Below are positions 27,153 through 36,385 of a stretch of DNA of 64,000 bases, piece by piece. The notes beneath the pieces are model-generated. The model saw only the letters and a program-made list of their open reading frames with translations, was not told the DNA's origin and did not search any database. Location: positions 620,001-684,000 of the forward strand of contig NZ_JAUSST010000004.1 of NCBI RefSeq assembly GCF_030812415.1. Direction: 5' to 3'. The DNA comes from Paenibacillus harenae (GTDB taxonomy: Bacteria; Bacillota; Bacilli; Paenibacillales; Paenibacillaceae). Numbering within the stretch: the stretch's first letter is position 1; every line of letters starts with the position of its first letter. Made by a program: the position numbers and the translations under genes.

Positions 27153-28529
27153 GTGGAAATACGAGTCAAGCAGCAACAAGAGGAACGGATCATCTACATT
27201 CTCGCATCCACACTGCTCATCTCCGTCATGAGCGCAACGATGTTCAACATCGTATTGCCCGATATCGCCGAACAATTTCAGCTTTCCATCGCCCAGGTCA
27301 GTTGGGTAACGTCAGGTTATTTGCTGGTCTACGCGGTCGGGACCGTTATCTATGGCAAGCTGGCGGATACGTACGGACTGAAAAACGTGCTGACGTTTGG
27401 TTTCGCTTTGTTGGCGCTTGGCTCTCTATTCGGTTTGTTCGCTGGGGCTTATTGGATGGTTCTCCTCGGCAGGGTTATACAAGCTGCGGGAGCGGCAGTC
27501 ATTCCGGCTGCGGCAAGCATCATTCCCGTACGCTATTATCCGGAAGAACATCGCGGGCGGGCATTGGGAATCGCGATGACCGGAATGTCGATCGGCAGTG
27601 CGCTTGGCCCGGTGGTTGCCGCGCTCGTGGTCAGTTCTCTTCATTGGCGATGGCTGTTCTTCATGCCGGTCCTGACCTTAATCGCGCTGCCTTATTATCG
27701 AAAATTTCTGAAAGATGAGACCGTGAAAGCCGGTCGCATCGATTGGCTCGGAGGCGGGTTGCTCGTGGGAGCGGCTGCATTGCTGCTTCTTGCCATTACG
27801 TATGAAGCTTGGTTAGCGGTTATTGGCTGTGCAGTCTTGTTCGTCTCGTTCGTCAAGCGAATCCGGTACGCGTCGGAGCCTTTTGTTCCCTTGGGATTGC
27901 TTCGCAATAAAGGATATGCGTTTGGGTTAACGCTGGCCTTCCTTGCAACGGGCATCGGGTATTCGCTTTATTTTCTGACCCCGCAGCTATTGAATCAGGT
28001 CCATCATTTGGATACGGGAATGACGGGTTTCGTGATGGTGCCGGCGGCCGCTGCGGCGGCGATATTGGGAAGGAGGGGCGGCAAGCTGGCGGATGTGAAG
28101 GGAATACCGTTTCTTTTTTTCTCTGCGTCCGCCATGTTGTTGCTCTGCTTTGCCTTAATGTCTTCATTCGCGGAACAATCGCCGATAGCGATTGCGGGTT
28201 TCCTGATCTTCGGTGTTGTTGGGCAGTCGTTCCTGTACATGGCTTTGTCCAACCAAATTTCACGGACGCTGGCGAAGGAGCGGATCGGGGTCGGAATGGG
28301 ACTGCTGGCCATGTCTAATTTCATGGCCGGTGCCGTCTCGGCAAGCATATACGGAAAGATCGTGGATCAAGGGTCCGGCATGAGTTGGAATCCGATGATC
28401 ATGGAACCGAAGGCATTCGTATACAGCAATCTTTATTTCGTTCTTGGGATGCTGCATATTTGCATTCTGTTGTTCTATTGGTATAAGTTCGGCAGATCGG
28501 CGAGGGATCGCATGACGATGAAAGTTTGA
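27153..28529 (+). CDS. MFS drug-type efflux transporter, DHA2-like
   Basis: A 458-residue transporter with about 14 predicted membrane helices. The helix 2-3 loop motif GKLADTYGLKNV (MFS motif A) and the motif C block GMSIGSALGPVVAALV place it with proton-driven exporters of the Bmr3/EmrB/Tet(L) kind. The GTG start at 27153 follows AGAGGG by nine bases; an AGGAG only two bases upstream seems too near. It probably exports a toxic compound, with LysR control. The oxidoreductase gene begins 36 bases after the stop, so the three genes 27153-30055 form a likely operon. Confidence 0.88.
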   Translation: MEIRVKQQQEERIIYILASTLLISVMSATMFNIVLPDIAEQFQLSIAQVSWVTSGYLLVYAVGTVIYGKLADTYGLKNVLTFGFALLALGSLFGLFAGAYWMVLLGRVIQAAGAAVIPAAASIIPVRYYPEEHRGRALGIAMTGMSIGSALGPVVAALVVSSLHWRWLFFMPVLTLIALPYYRKFLKDETVKAGRIDWLGGGLLVGAAALLLLAITYEAWLAVIGCAVLFVSFVKRIRYASEPFVPLGLLRNKGYAFGLTLAFLATGIGYSLYFLTPQLLNQVHHLDTGMTGFVMVPAAAAAAILGRRGGKLADVKGIPFLFFSASAMLLLCFALMSSFAEQSPIAIAGFLIFGVVGQSFLYMALSNQISRTLAKERIGVGMGLLAMSNFMAGAVSASIYGKIVDQGSGMSWNPMIMEPKAFVYSNLYFVLGMLHICILLFYWYKFGRSARDRMTMKV

Positions 28530-28564
28530 ATATTCTAATATTTATTTTCGTGGAGGAGATTGAG

Positions 28565-29479
28565 ATGAGAGCAGCAGCGTTTCGTTCTTACGGCGGGCCG
28601 GAAGTGATGGAAGTAATGGAGTTTCCGGATCCTCAGGCGGGTCCGGGACAAGTAAGGGTTCGCGTCAAAACGGCGGGGGTGCAGCATTACGATTGCAGTA
28701 TACGGAGCGGGTGGATGCCGCCAGGGGTGAGCGACCAATTGCCGAAAATTCCGGGAAATGAATTCGCCGGCATCATCGATCAAGTTGGGGAGGACGTGGA
28801 CGGGTTCGCGGTTGGCACCGAAGTGCTCGGTTTTACGTTGTTGAATGGTTATGCCGAATATGTTGTAGTCGGCGTTGACCAGATCGTAAAGAAACCTGCG
28901 AGCATGTCTTGGGAGGTAGCAGGCGGTTTGACGGGTAACGGTCAAGGCGCCTATATCGCTCTTCGGGCTATCGGCGTCGGGGAAGGAGATACCGTATTGA
29001 TACATGGCGCCGCCGGCTCGCTCGGTTCTTATGCCGTGCAGCTTGCGAAGCTGTGGGGCGCGAAGACGGTCATCGGTACGGCAAGCGAAAGCAACCACGA
29101 TTACGTTCGTTCCTTGGGCGCGATTCCTGTAACGTACGGAGAAGGGTTGGTCGAGCGGGTACGCGCGCTCGCTCCGGGCGGTGTGGATGCAGCCTTCGAC
29201 ACGGCCGGCGCCGAAGGCGTTCGGGCATCGGTCCAATTGGTGGCGGACAGAAACCGAATCTGCACATTCGTGGCTTACGACATCATCGAGGAGCTTGGCA
29301 TCCCCGCTGTCCGCGGCGTTCGCTCTGCGGCCAGACTCGCCGAGCTTGCCGAGCTTCACGCCGATGGAAAGCTGCGCACGACGATACGCCAGACGTTCCC
29401 TCTTGAACAGGCCGAAGCGGCGCATCGGTTGATCGAGACCAGGCACGGCAGAGGTAAAATCGTTCTTACTATGGATTAA
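28565..29479 (+). CDS. NADP-dependent quinone oxidoreductase-like enzyme (zinc-free MDR)
   Basis: A 304-residue medium-chain dehydrogenase/reductase starting at ATG 28565, which has GGAGGAGATTG upstream. Residues 1-120 are the GroES-like part (MRAAAFRSYGGPEVMEV, QVRVRVKTAGVQHYD), and the Rossmann part has VLIHGAAGSLGSYAVQLAKL for NADP(H). The Cys and His ligands of the zinc-dependent branch are missing, placing it with quinone and enone reductases. It follows an exporter and precedes an FMN reductase, so it may detoxify quinones or aldehydes. The substrate is not determined. Confidence 0.9.
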   Translation: MRAAAFRSYGGPEVMEVMEFPDPQAGPGQVRVRVKTAGVQHYDCSIRSGWMPPGVSDQLPKIPGNEFAGIIDQVGEDVDGFAVGTEVLGFTLLNGYAEYVVVGVDQIVKKPASMSWEVAGGLTGNGQGAYIALRAIGVGEGDTVLIHGAAGSLGSYAVQLAKLWGAKTVIGTASESNHDYVRSLGAIPVTYGEGLVERVRALAPGGVDAAFDTAGAEGVRASVQLVADRNRICTFVAYDIIEELGIPAVRGVRSAARLAELAELHADGKLRTTIRQTFPLEQAEAAHRLIETRHGRGKIVLTMD

Positions 29480-29500
29480 GGAACAAGGAGGGGATCGTCA

Positions 29501-30055
29501 ATGAATGAGGGGAAATTGTTAATCGGCATTATTCTTGGCAGCACGAGGCAAGGCCGGCTTAGTCCGCAAGTAGGCGAATGGGTGAAAGGAATAGCGGACA
29601 AACGGGCGGATGCGGAATACGAGATCGTCGATATTCGCGAGTATCAGTTGCCGTTTTACGGGGAAGGAAGCGGCGATGAGCCGGGCCCCAAGGCATGGCA
29701 GCAGGCTATTGATCGGCTCGACGGGTATGTCTTCATCGTTCAGGAGTACAACCATAGCATAACGGGTGCCTTGAAGAATGCGCTCGACTCCGCGTACAAA
29801 GAATGGAACAACAAGGCAGCCGGAATCATTAGCTACGGCTCCGCGGGAGGCGCCCGCGCCGCAGAGCATTTGCGGGGGATATTGGGCGAATTATCGGTAG
29901 CCGATGTCCGCGCCAATCCAACCTTTTCCCTCTTCACGGATTTCGAACAGTACAAAACGTTTAAACCGTCCGACGCGCAGTTGAAAAATATGAATGCCAT
30001 GTTGGACCAGGTTGTCGCGTGGAGCGGAGCTTTGAAGAGCTTGCGCAATCGTTAA
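29501..30055 (+). CDS. NAD(P)H-dependent FMN reductase family protein
   Basis: A 184-residue flavodoxin-like reductase: IILGSTRQGRLSPQVGEWV binds the FMN phosphate, IVQEYNHSITGALKNALD is the family's central motif, and SYGSAGGARAAEHLR contacts the flavin. Enzymes of this family reduce FMN, quinones or azo dyes with NAD(P)H. It starts 22 bases after the oxidoreductase stop with AGGAGGGG upstream of ATG 29501, and a strong terminator follows. With the exporter and the MDR enzyme it makes a redox-detoxification operon, which is inferred from the gene set. Confidence 0.92.
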   Translation: MNEGKLLIGIILGSTRQGRLSPQVGEWVKGIADKRADAEYEIVDIREYQLPFYGEGSGDEPGPKAWQQAIDRLDGYVFIVQEYNHSITGALKNALDSAYKEWNNKAAGIISYGSAGGARAAEHLRGILGELSVADVRANPTFSLFTDFEQYKTFKPSDAQLKNMNAMLDQVVAWSGALKSLRNR

Positions 30056-30062
30056 GTTAGCG

Positions 30063-30102
30063 AAAAGACCATTAGAGCTGCCTGTGCTCGAATGGTCTTT
30101 TT
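30063..30102 (+). terminator. Terminator of the LysR-linked redox operon
   Basis: AAAGACCATTAGAGC and GCTCGAATGGTCTTT form a long stem with one mismatch and a seven-base loop, followed by TTT. It may also serve the convergent lipoprotein gene. Confidence 0.85.
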
Positions 30103-30120
30103 TCGTACGTGACTCGCTAT

Positions 30121-30603
30121 TTATTCTGAATATTTGTTTACCCATTCTTCCCGCCAGTCCTGGAAAGACTTCGGTTGCAGCTCTTCCAGCGTCTTGCCTT
30201 CCAGCGACCAGTAACCTCCATCCGACTTATCGCCGTGCGGAAAGGACGTTCCGCCGATGGGCACGGAATTGACCTCGTAGACATATACGTCCACTTTCCC
30301 TTTAGCGAGCGGGTGGTTCGTCACGATAAACTTTTCGATATTGACAGTCTTGCCAATATAGTCAGCGGGATCAAAGGGCATCAGCCCCCAATACATCATA
30401 TAGGGAAGACGGATTAACTTCTCTTTAGTCAGCTCATAGCTTGATGATTGTCCTTCGTACGAGATGACCTTGTACCCTTTTTCTTCGATGTATGCAATGG
30501 CAGTAGAACGCTCAATCGGCAATTCGTTGCGACCGGAGCAAGCGACAAGCAGAACAAACGCCATGATCGGAATAAAAACCTTCAATTCAATCGCCCCCGT
30601 CAT
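30121..30603 (-). CDS. Small predicted lipoprotein of unknown function
   Basis: Up to 160 residues. A membrane segment IPIMAFVLLVAC ends at a lipobox Cys, after which the mature protein of about 140 residues begins CSGRNELPIERSTAIAYIEEKGY. The open frame starts at ATG 30603, but a TTG six codons in (MKVFIPIMAF) has GGGGGCGA upstream and gives a cleaner signal peptide, so the start may be 30585. I do not recognise the family; the segment WSLEGKTLEELQ resembles small Firmicute lipoproteins. It stands alone between the redox operon and the riboswitch region. Confidence 0.65.
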   Translation of the reverse strand: MTGAIELKVFIPIMAFVLLVACSGRNELPIERSTAIAYIEEKGYKVISYEGQSSSYELTKEKLIRLPYMMYWGLMPFDPADYIGKTVNIEKFIVTNHPLAKGKVDVYVYEVNSVPIGGTSFPHGDKSDGGYWSLEGKTLEELQPKSFQDWREEWVNKYSE

Positions 30604-30738
30604 TTTTGTATCTCTTTTACATAACGGCTGCTTGCTGCATTAGGTTGCATGATCGTATGAAAGGCTTCGGGCCGACTAATATAAGCCTCTATTCACGGAA
30701 ATATAGTCAATATAACCTATTCTAGTTCTTTGTACCTA

Positions 30739-30768
30739 TTCACACTACTAGATTCAACACCGTATTAT
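30739..30768 (+). promoter_or_regulatory. Promoter of the c-di-GMP riboswitch transcript
   Basis: TTCACA (30739-30744) and TATTAT (30763-30768) with 18 bases between them lie just ahead of the aptamer. Together with the riboswitch this fills the 368-base interval without coding capacity; the part from 30604 to 30735 holds nothing I can name. Confidence 0.55.
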
Positions 30769-30790
30769 AGAGTTAAAGTCTCAGTTGCAA

Positions 30791-30877
30791 CAACCAAGTG
30801 AAAAAGGCAAATCATGAGAAATCATGAGACGCAAAGCCAAGGACCTGAACCACGCTTTAGTGGAAGGCAGCCGGTTG
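30791..30877 (+). promoter_or_regulatory. Cyclic di-GMP-I (GEMM-I) riboswitch aptamer
   Basis: The paired ends CAACC (30791-30795) and GGTTG (30873-30877) enclose the standard aptamer. The first hairpin is TCATGA, a GAAA tetraloop, then TCATGA; the conserved core GACGCAAAGCCA (30828-30839) follows; the second arm has GGACCTGAACC and ends in GGCAGCCGG. The GNRA loop and its receptor-like CCTGAACC stem, plus the core, identify class I c-di-GMP riboswitches. A terminator hairpin begins 28 bases later, so the aptamer most likely decides read-through into the giant secreted protein. Confidence 0.93.
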
Positions 30878-30904
30878 CCACAAGGAATCATAGGCAGTTT
30901 ACTA

Positions 30905-30933
30905 TGAACCTTGTCAAAGGTTTATTTTTTTTG
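30905..30933 (+). terminator. Riboswitch expression-platform terminator
   Basis: TGAACCTT and AAGGTTTA arms around a GTCA loop, followed by eight T, 40 bases before the next start codon. It is suited to transcriptional on/off control by the c-di-GMP aptamer. Confidence 0.8.
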
Positions 30934-30971
30934 CCCTATATCCCGTTTAAACAAAGAAAGGTAGGACAATC

Positions 30972-33900
30972 ATGAAAAAACGTCAAGCTGCTAACAAGTT
31001 TTCCTTCCTGGTATCGCTGCTTCTTTTGATTCAGGTTTTGTTTCCCGCTGCAAACGTATTTGCGGCCGAGACAAACAACAACATGCTGCCTCCCAGCAAT
31101 TTGACTTATCAGCTTTTGACGCCGTCAAACATCAAGCTGACATGGAGCGCCGTATTTGGAGCTACCGGCTACAAGGTTTATGAAATTACGGATGGCCAAC
31201 TCGTCTCACGCGGTACATCGACAACAACCTCCTTCACGGTTAACAGCCTGCCGGAAGGGTCGTATACTTATGTGGTATCAACCTTAAGCCCGGATGGCGA
31301 GTCCGGTCCATGCGCGCCGATCACGGTGGATATCACATACCCGGATATGAATGCCCCGACCTTGATCTCTACCATTCAGAACGGAAACGACATTTCTCTT
31401 AGCTGGGATGCTTCCCCTAATGCCCAAAGCTATAATCTTTACCAAGTCCAAGCCGACGGCCAAACGACTCTGGTCAAAACGCAGACGGCACGTACATATA
31501 CGATAACTAATACACCGGCGGGAACTTACAAGTACGCGGTTACCGCATCGAATTCCGTTTTTGGTGAATCGCCGCTTTCCGCTCCGGTTGAAGTTGCCAT
31601 TGTTTATCCGGCTATGACGGCACCCGGAAATTTCACTTTTACCATTGCGAACATCAACGACGTCAACCTAAAATGGAACGGTGTCAGTTACGCCACGGAT
31701 TATAAAGTTTATCAAATTATTGACGGTCAAAAGGTTTTAAAAACTACGGTGACCGGTACAACGGCGGCGTTTACGAAACAACCGGCCGGCGATTATGTTT
31801 ACGAGGTCTATTCGTACAGCGATCGTTTCGGAGAATCTGCGGAAGGCAGCCGGGTAACCGTGACCGTTGGCTCCGTTGCTATGGCTGCACCTAACAATTT
31901 GGCGTATAAGCTGCAAAACATCAATGATGTTGTCCTAACTTGGACTGCTGCGACTTATGCCACAAGCTATAAAATCTATCAAGTCATCGATGACCAAAAA
32001 GAACTGAAAAGCACGGTAACCGGCACAACGGTTACGCTTGCGAATCAGCCGGCCGGCGATTACGCCTACGAGGTTCACTCCTACAGCGACCGTTTCGGTG
32101 AATCGGCGGAAGGCAATAAAGTATCCTTCACGCTAGGTGCCGTGACATTGGAGCCGCCGGGTAGCTTAACCTACAAGCTGCAGAACATTAATGATATTGT
32201 CTTAACTTGGACGACCGCGGCAAACGCGAACAGCTACAAAGTCTATCAAGTTATCGATGGGCAAAAAGTACTGAAAAGCACAGTAACAGGCACCACGGTT
32301 ACTTATACCAACCAGCCGGCCGGTAATTACGTCTACGAGGTACATTCCTTCTCGACTCGTTACGGTCAATCGCAAGAAGGCAGCCAAGTCTCTTTTCCGC
32401 TGGTTTTCCCGACGATGGAGCCGCCGGCCAATTTGATACAAACGATTAAAAACGCGACGGACTTCACCCTGACATGGGAAGCTTCAGCGTATGCGTCAAG
32501 CTATAAGGTTTACCAGATCGTAAATGGGCAAAAGGTGCTTAAAAACACGGTAACGGGCCTAAGCGTCACGTATACCGGCATGTCGCCGGGCGAATATACG
32601 TATGAAGTCCATTCGGTTTCAACCCGTTTAGGAGAATCGCCGGAAGGAACCAAGCTGACGATGGCGCTGAACGGACAAGTCATGCAAGCACCGGTGAATC
32701 CGACTTATAGTATCGCTAACGGCAATAACGTCACTCTGAAATGGACGGCCGCATCTTACGCTACCAGCTACAAGATTTATCAAGTGGTAGAGGGACAAAA
32801 GATTCTGAAAAGCACAACAACCGGCACAACCGTCACCTATACGAACCAGCCTGAGGGCTTGTTAAACTATGAGATCCACTCTGTTTCGGCCATTTTGGGC
32901 GAATCTCCGGAAGGTGCGGAAATTACGTTCATACTGGAACATCCCACGGTGGCTGCTCCGAATGGTTTTGCCTATAAAATTGTGAATGGAAATGACGCCG
33001 TATTAACTTGGGGGGCCGTCACTTATGCGAACTCCTATAAAGTTTATGAACTTGTTGACGGTCAAAAGATTCTGAAGAATTCGGTTACAACCTTGACTTC
33101 GACGCAATCGAATATAACAGGCGGCGACCACACCTATATCGTTCATGCCGTCAGCAACCGCTTCGGCGAATCGCCGGAAGGCAGCCAAGTGACTTTTACG
33201 CTTCATATTCCAAACATGCAGGCTCCGGGTAATTTTACTCAAAGCACTGCAAACGGCAACGACATCGCCTTAAAGTGGGGCGCGGTTACCTATGCATCGG
33301 CATACAACCTGTATCGGCTTGTCGATGGGCAAGAGGTGCTGGTGAAATCTCAGACCGCTACAAATATAACGTTGACGAACCAGCCTGAGGGCGACTACAC
33401 TTACGTGCTGCGCTCCTACAGCGACCGTTTCGGCGAATCGCCGGAAGGCAGCAGGCTCGAATTCGCGTTGGTCTGGCCAACCATGCAAGCACCTGGAGGT
33501 TTTACGCAAAGCGTTACAAACGGCAACGACGTCACCTTGAAATGGAATGCCGTTCCCTTTGCGTCGGGCTATAAGATTTATCAAATAATCGACGGACAAG
33601 AAGTGTTAAAGAAAACCCAAACCGGAACGACAATTGCATTCGCGAACCATCCGGAGGGTGAGATTACCTATGCGGTACGCTCCTACAGCAGCCGTTTCGG
33701 CGATTCGCCGGAAGGCAGCGAACTTAAGTTCAACTTAATTTGGCCGGTGATGCAAGCGCCGGGCAATTTAACGAAAACCGTTTCAAACGGGAACGACATT
33801 GCCTTGAAATGGAATGCGTCAGCTTATGCGACGGCTTATAGGGTATACCAAGTAGTCGATGGGCAAAAAGTATTGAAAAGCACGTTAACCGGCACGACCG

Positions 33901-36089
33901 CTACGTATGTCAATTTGCCTGCTGGCGATTACAGCTACGTGGTGCATTCTTACAGCGAACGCTATGGTGAATCACCGATCGGCAGCATCTCCGATTTTGC
34001 GCTTGTATGGCCGGTTGTTGTTCCACCCGTGCTGACAGGGAGTGTTTTTAACGCGAACAATATTACGTTATCTTGGCCTGCTGTTGCATGGGCAAACGAA
34101 TATCGCGTTTATGATTTGACAGGAGGTACCCGGAAGTTAATTTATAAGGGTAAGGATCTAAGTTATAAAGTATTCAATCTGTCAGAGGATACCCATCAGT
34201 ATGAAGTGACCGCTTATAGCACTCGTTTCGGTGAATCGGCATCTTCGAACCGTGTGACCGAAACGATCGTTTTCCCGGTCATGCAGCCTCCGGTTGCCTC
34301 TTTGAAGCTGTTAAGCGGCACAGAAGCTCGGATATCCTGGAGTTTCGTTACCTACGCGAACGGATACAACGTATATGAACTCATAGACGGAGAACCGGTT
34401 TTGCTGATAGAGAAGCTGAATAATCTGTCTTACACGGTATCGGATTTATCATATAGGGACCACGAATACTTTGTGACATCGTACAGCAACTCGTTCGGAG
34501 GGTCGGAGCCATCGAACACCGTCCTCGCCAAGCTGATTATTGATACAGAAGCGCCGGTGACGAAAGCGGATGTCCTTGCCGGCTGGACGAATCAAAGCCA
34601 GGTCGTCGTTGCCTTATCGGCCACCGATAACGAAACGGGAGTCGCGAACACGTTCTATTCCCTGAACGGTGGTGAATATTCGGCAGGAACTTCTGTTACG
34701 GTGATCGAAGAAGGCATAAACAAGGTTTCTTATTACTCAGTGGATAAAGTCGGCAACACCGAAACGCCTCAAGGCATCGAAGTGAAAATCGACCGGACAG
34801 CGCCTGAGACATCTGCGAGCGCAAGCGATGCTTGGATCAAAGATAAAGCGGAGGTAAGCCTGCTCGTAGCAGACGCTGGAAGCGGCGTATCGAAAACATA
34901 CTTTTCAATAAACGGCTCCGATTATCAGGAAGGCACCTCGTTTACGGTAGAAACCGATGGTGTCAACGAAGTCAGCTTCTACTCAGTTGACCAGGCGGGC
35001 AATAAGGAAGCTGCTAAAACCATCGCAGTGAAAATCGACCGCACGGCGCCGGTGACGGTTTCGGATGCTCCTGCGTTATGGGTGAAAGAAGCGGCAGTCC
35101 GATTAACCGCGATGGACGCACATAGCGGCGTATCGAAAACATATTATTCGATAAACGGCTCCGATTATCGGGAAGGCACCTCGTTTACGGTAGAAACCGA
35201 GGGTGTTAACGAAGTCAGCTTCTACTCGGTTGACCAAGCGGGCAATAAGGAAGCGGCTCAAGCCGTCGAAGTGAAGATCGACCGAACGTCTCCTGTTACG
35301 AATTCGGACGCTCCTGCAGACTGGTCGAAAGAAGAAGTGAACGTTAAATTAACCGCAACAGATACGCAAAGCGACATAGCCCAAACGTTCTACTCGATCG
35401 ACGGTTCAGTATATGCAGAAGGCAGTTCCTTTACTGTCAGAGACGAAGGCGTTCATAAAATTGCTTTCTACTCGGTTGATACGGCCGGCAACATCGAGGC
35501 TGTGAATACGGCTTTGGTGAAAATCGACAAGACCGCACCGCTCGTCACAATGAATCTTAAAGAAGAGTACCAGGCAGGGACGACGCTGCAGTTGACGTAC
35601 TCGGCAGTTGATACGCTCTCGGGAATCGCATCCAATAAGTTGACCGTCACCCGTCCGGACGGAACAGCGGAGGATGTAGAGCAAAACGGCGGGATTGTAT
35701 TGGACAAGCCGGGTGTCTATACCGTAACCGTGACCGTTACTAACGCTGCGGGACTGAGCACTACGTTGGAAAAGCAATTTGTTGTATACATTCAGGCCAC
35801 CATTGCGGTGACTCCTAATGTCATTAAAGGCAATAAAGGCGTGTTTACGGTCAGGGTAGACTTGCCGGACGGGTACAGTTCTGAAGGCTTCAATCTAAAT
35901 ACCGCAACTCTAAATGGCGTGAAGGCACTTAACAGCAATAATGGTTACTACAATCAGGCGAAGCTCGGACAATTCAAATTCGAACGTTCCGATTTCAATT
36001 GGACGGCTTCCGAGGTTACACTGCATTTTAGAGGGTATGTCAACGGCATTCTGATAATCGGTGAAACGACGGTGAAAGTCCAGAAATAA
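30972..36089 (+). CDS. Giant secreted repeat protein: 13 FnIII-like and 4 OmpL47-like repeats
   Basis: A 1705-residue exported protein. A signal peptide (FSFLVSLLLLIQVLFPA, cut near AAA-type AFAAE at residue 35-36) is followed by 13 fibronectin-III-like repeats of about 90 residues, each with the pattern LTW..A..Y..SYKVYQ..DGQ and a closing FGESPEGS. Four repeats of about 85 residues follow (VTKADVLAGWTNQSQV, FYSLNGGEY, VSYYSVDKVGN, VKIDRTAP), matching the OmpL47-type beta module, then an Ig-like domain and a unique C-terminus. There is no sortase motif, SLH domain or enzyme. The c-di-GMP switch suggests a matrix or adhesion protein made in the sessile state. GAAAGGTAGG precedes ATG 30972. 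Confidence 0.87.
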   Translation: MKKRQAANKFSFLVSLLLLIQVLFPAANVFAAETNNNMLPPSNLTYQLLTPSNIKLTWSAVFGATGYKVYEITDGQLVSRGTSTTTSFTVNSLPEGSYTYVVSTLSPDGESGPCAPITVDITYPDMNAPTLISTIQNGNDISLSWDASPNAQSYNLYQVQADGQTTLVKTQTARTYTITNTPAGTYKYAVTASNSVFGESPLSAPVEVAIVYPAMTAPGNFTFTIANINDVNLKWNGVSYATDYKVYQIIDGQKVLKTTVTGTTAAFTKQPAGDYVYEVYSYSDRFGESAEGSRVTVTVGSVAMAAPNNLAYKLQNINDVVLTWTAATYATSYKIYQVIDDQKELKSTVTGTTVTLANQPAGDYAYEVHSYSDRFGESAEGNKVSFTLGAVTLEPPGSLTYKLQNINDIVLTWTTAANANSYKVYQVIDGQKVLKSTVTGTTVTYTNQPAGNYVYEVHSFSTRYGQSQEGSQVSFPLVFPTMEPPANLIQTIKNATDFTLTWEASAYASSYKVYQIVNGQKVLKNTVTGLSVTYTGMSPGEYTYEVHSVSTRLGESPEGTKLTMALNGQVMQAPVNPTYSIANGNNVTLKWTAASYATSYKIYQVVEGQKILKSTTTGTTVTYTNQPEGLLNYEIHSVSAILGESPEGAEITFILEHPTVAAPNGFAYKIVNGNDAVLTWGAVTYANSYKVYELVDGQKILKNSVTTLTSTQSNITGGDHTYIVHAVSNRFGESPEGSQVTFTLHIPNMQAPGNFTQSTANGNDIALKWGAVTYASAYNLYRLVDGQEVLVKSQTATNITLTNQPEGDYTYVLRSYSDRFGESPEGSRLEFALVWPTMQAPGGFTQSVTNGNDVTLKWNAVPFASGYKIYQIIDGQEVLKKTQTGTTIAFANHPEGEITYAVRSYSSRFGDSPEGSELKFNLIWPVMQAPGNLTKTVSNGNDIALKWNASAYATAYRVYQVVDGQKVLKSTLTGTTATYVNLPAGDYSYVVHSYSERYGESPIGSISDFALVWPVVVPPVLTGSVFNANNITLSWPAVAWANEYRVYDLTGGTRKLIYKGKDLSYKVFNLSEDTHQYEVTAYSTRFGESASSNRVTETIVFPVMQPPVASLKLLSGTEARISWSFVTYANGYNVYELIDGEPVLLIEKLNNLSYTVSDLSYRDHEYFVTSYSNSFGGSEPSNTVLAKLIIDTEAPVTKADVLAGWTNQSQVVVALSATDNETGVANTFYSLNGGEYSAGTSVTVIEEGINKVSYYSVDKVGNTETPQGIEVKIDRTAPETSASASDAWIKDKAEVSLLVADAGSGVSKTYFSINGSDYQEGTSFTVETDGVNEVSFYSVDQAGNKEAAKTIAVKIDRTAPVTVSDAPALWVKEAAVRLTAMDAHSGVSKTYYSINGSDYREGTSFTVETEGVNEVSFYSVDQAGNKEAAQAVEVKIDRTSPVTNSDAPADWSKEEVNVKLTATDTQSDIAQTFYSIDGSVYAEGSSFTVRDEGVHKIAFYSVDTAGNIEAVNTALVKIDKTAPLVTMNLKEEYQAGTTLQLTYSAVDTLSGIASNKLTVTRPDGTAEDVEQNGGIVLDKPGVYTVTVTVTNAAGLSTTLEKQFVVYIQATIAVTPNVIKGNKGVFTVRVDLPDGYSSEGFNLNTATLNGVKALNSNNGYYNQAKLGQFKFERSDFNWTASEVTLHFRGYVNGILIIGETTVKVQK

Positions 36090-36113
36090 AATGCAATTGC
36101 GAATAAAACAGCT

Positions 36114-36146
36114 TAGGGCGCCCGGCAGGGTGCCCTATCTTTTTAA
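36114..36146 (+). terminator. Terminator of the giant repeat protein gene
   Basis: TAGGGCGCCC and GGGTGCCCTA arms (one mismatch) around GGCA, followed by TCTTTTTAA, 25 bases after the stop. Confidence 0.85.
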
Positions 36147-36163
36147 CTCAGAGATATTTATGA

Positions 36164-36385
36164 CTAGTTGCTGACGAGGTCGTTCATTTCCACCGTTATC
36201 GCTCGTTTTAAACCATATAAACCGTCTTTGATTTTTCCGAGGCCAAGGCCAACATCCACTTGTAAGAATTGTCCGGTTTTCAGCTCGTATTCGAGTTGGA
36301 TTTTCATACCAGCCGTATGAGAACTTCCTCCGGATCCCTGGTAACGGTCCCGTCCGTGCTCGTCAAAATGGTTTCGTTTCTCTAT
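36164..36385 (-). mobile_element. IS4-type transposase fragment
   Basis: Read on the minus strand, the segment encodes NHFDEHGRDRYQGSGG, then SSHTAGMKIQLEYELKTGQF and a stop codon (36164-36166). The block YQGSGG-HTAGMKIQLEYEL is characteristic of IS4-family transposases, around the second catalytic region. Only about 65-70 residues of an about 400-residue enzyme remain, with neither inverted repeat seen. It starts inside the last codons of the truncated AraC gene (36363), so the IS or its remnant marks the junction that cut that region. It is non-functional. Confidence 0.75.

Noticed and set aside
30972..36089. CRISPR-like array because of the many near-identical repeats
   Set aside because: The repeats are about 270 bases and keep one open reading frame; they encode FnIII-like domains.
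36090..36362. Plain intergenic DNA
   Set aside because: On the minus strand it encodes a clear IS4-type transposase stretch, so it is listed as a mobile-element remnant instead.
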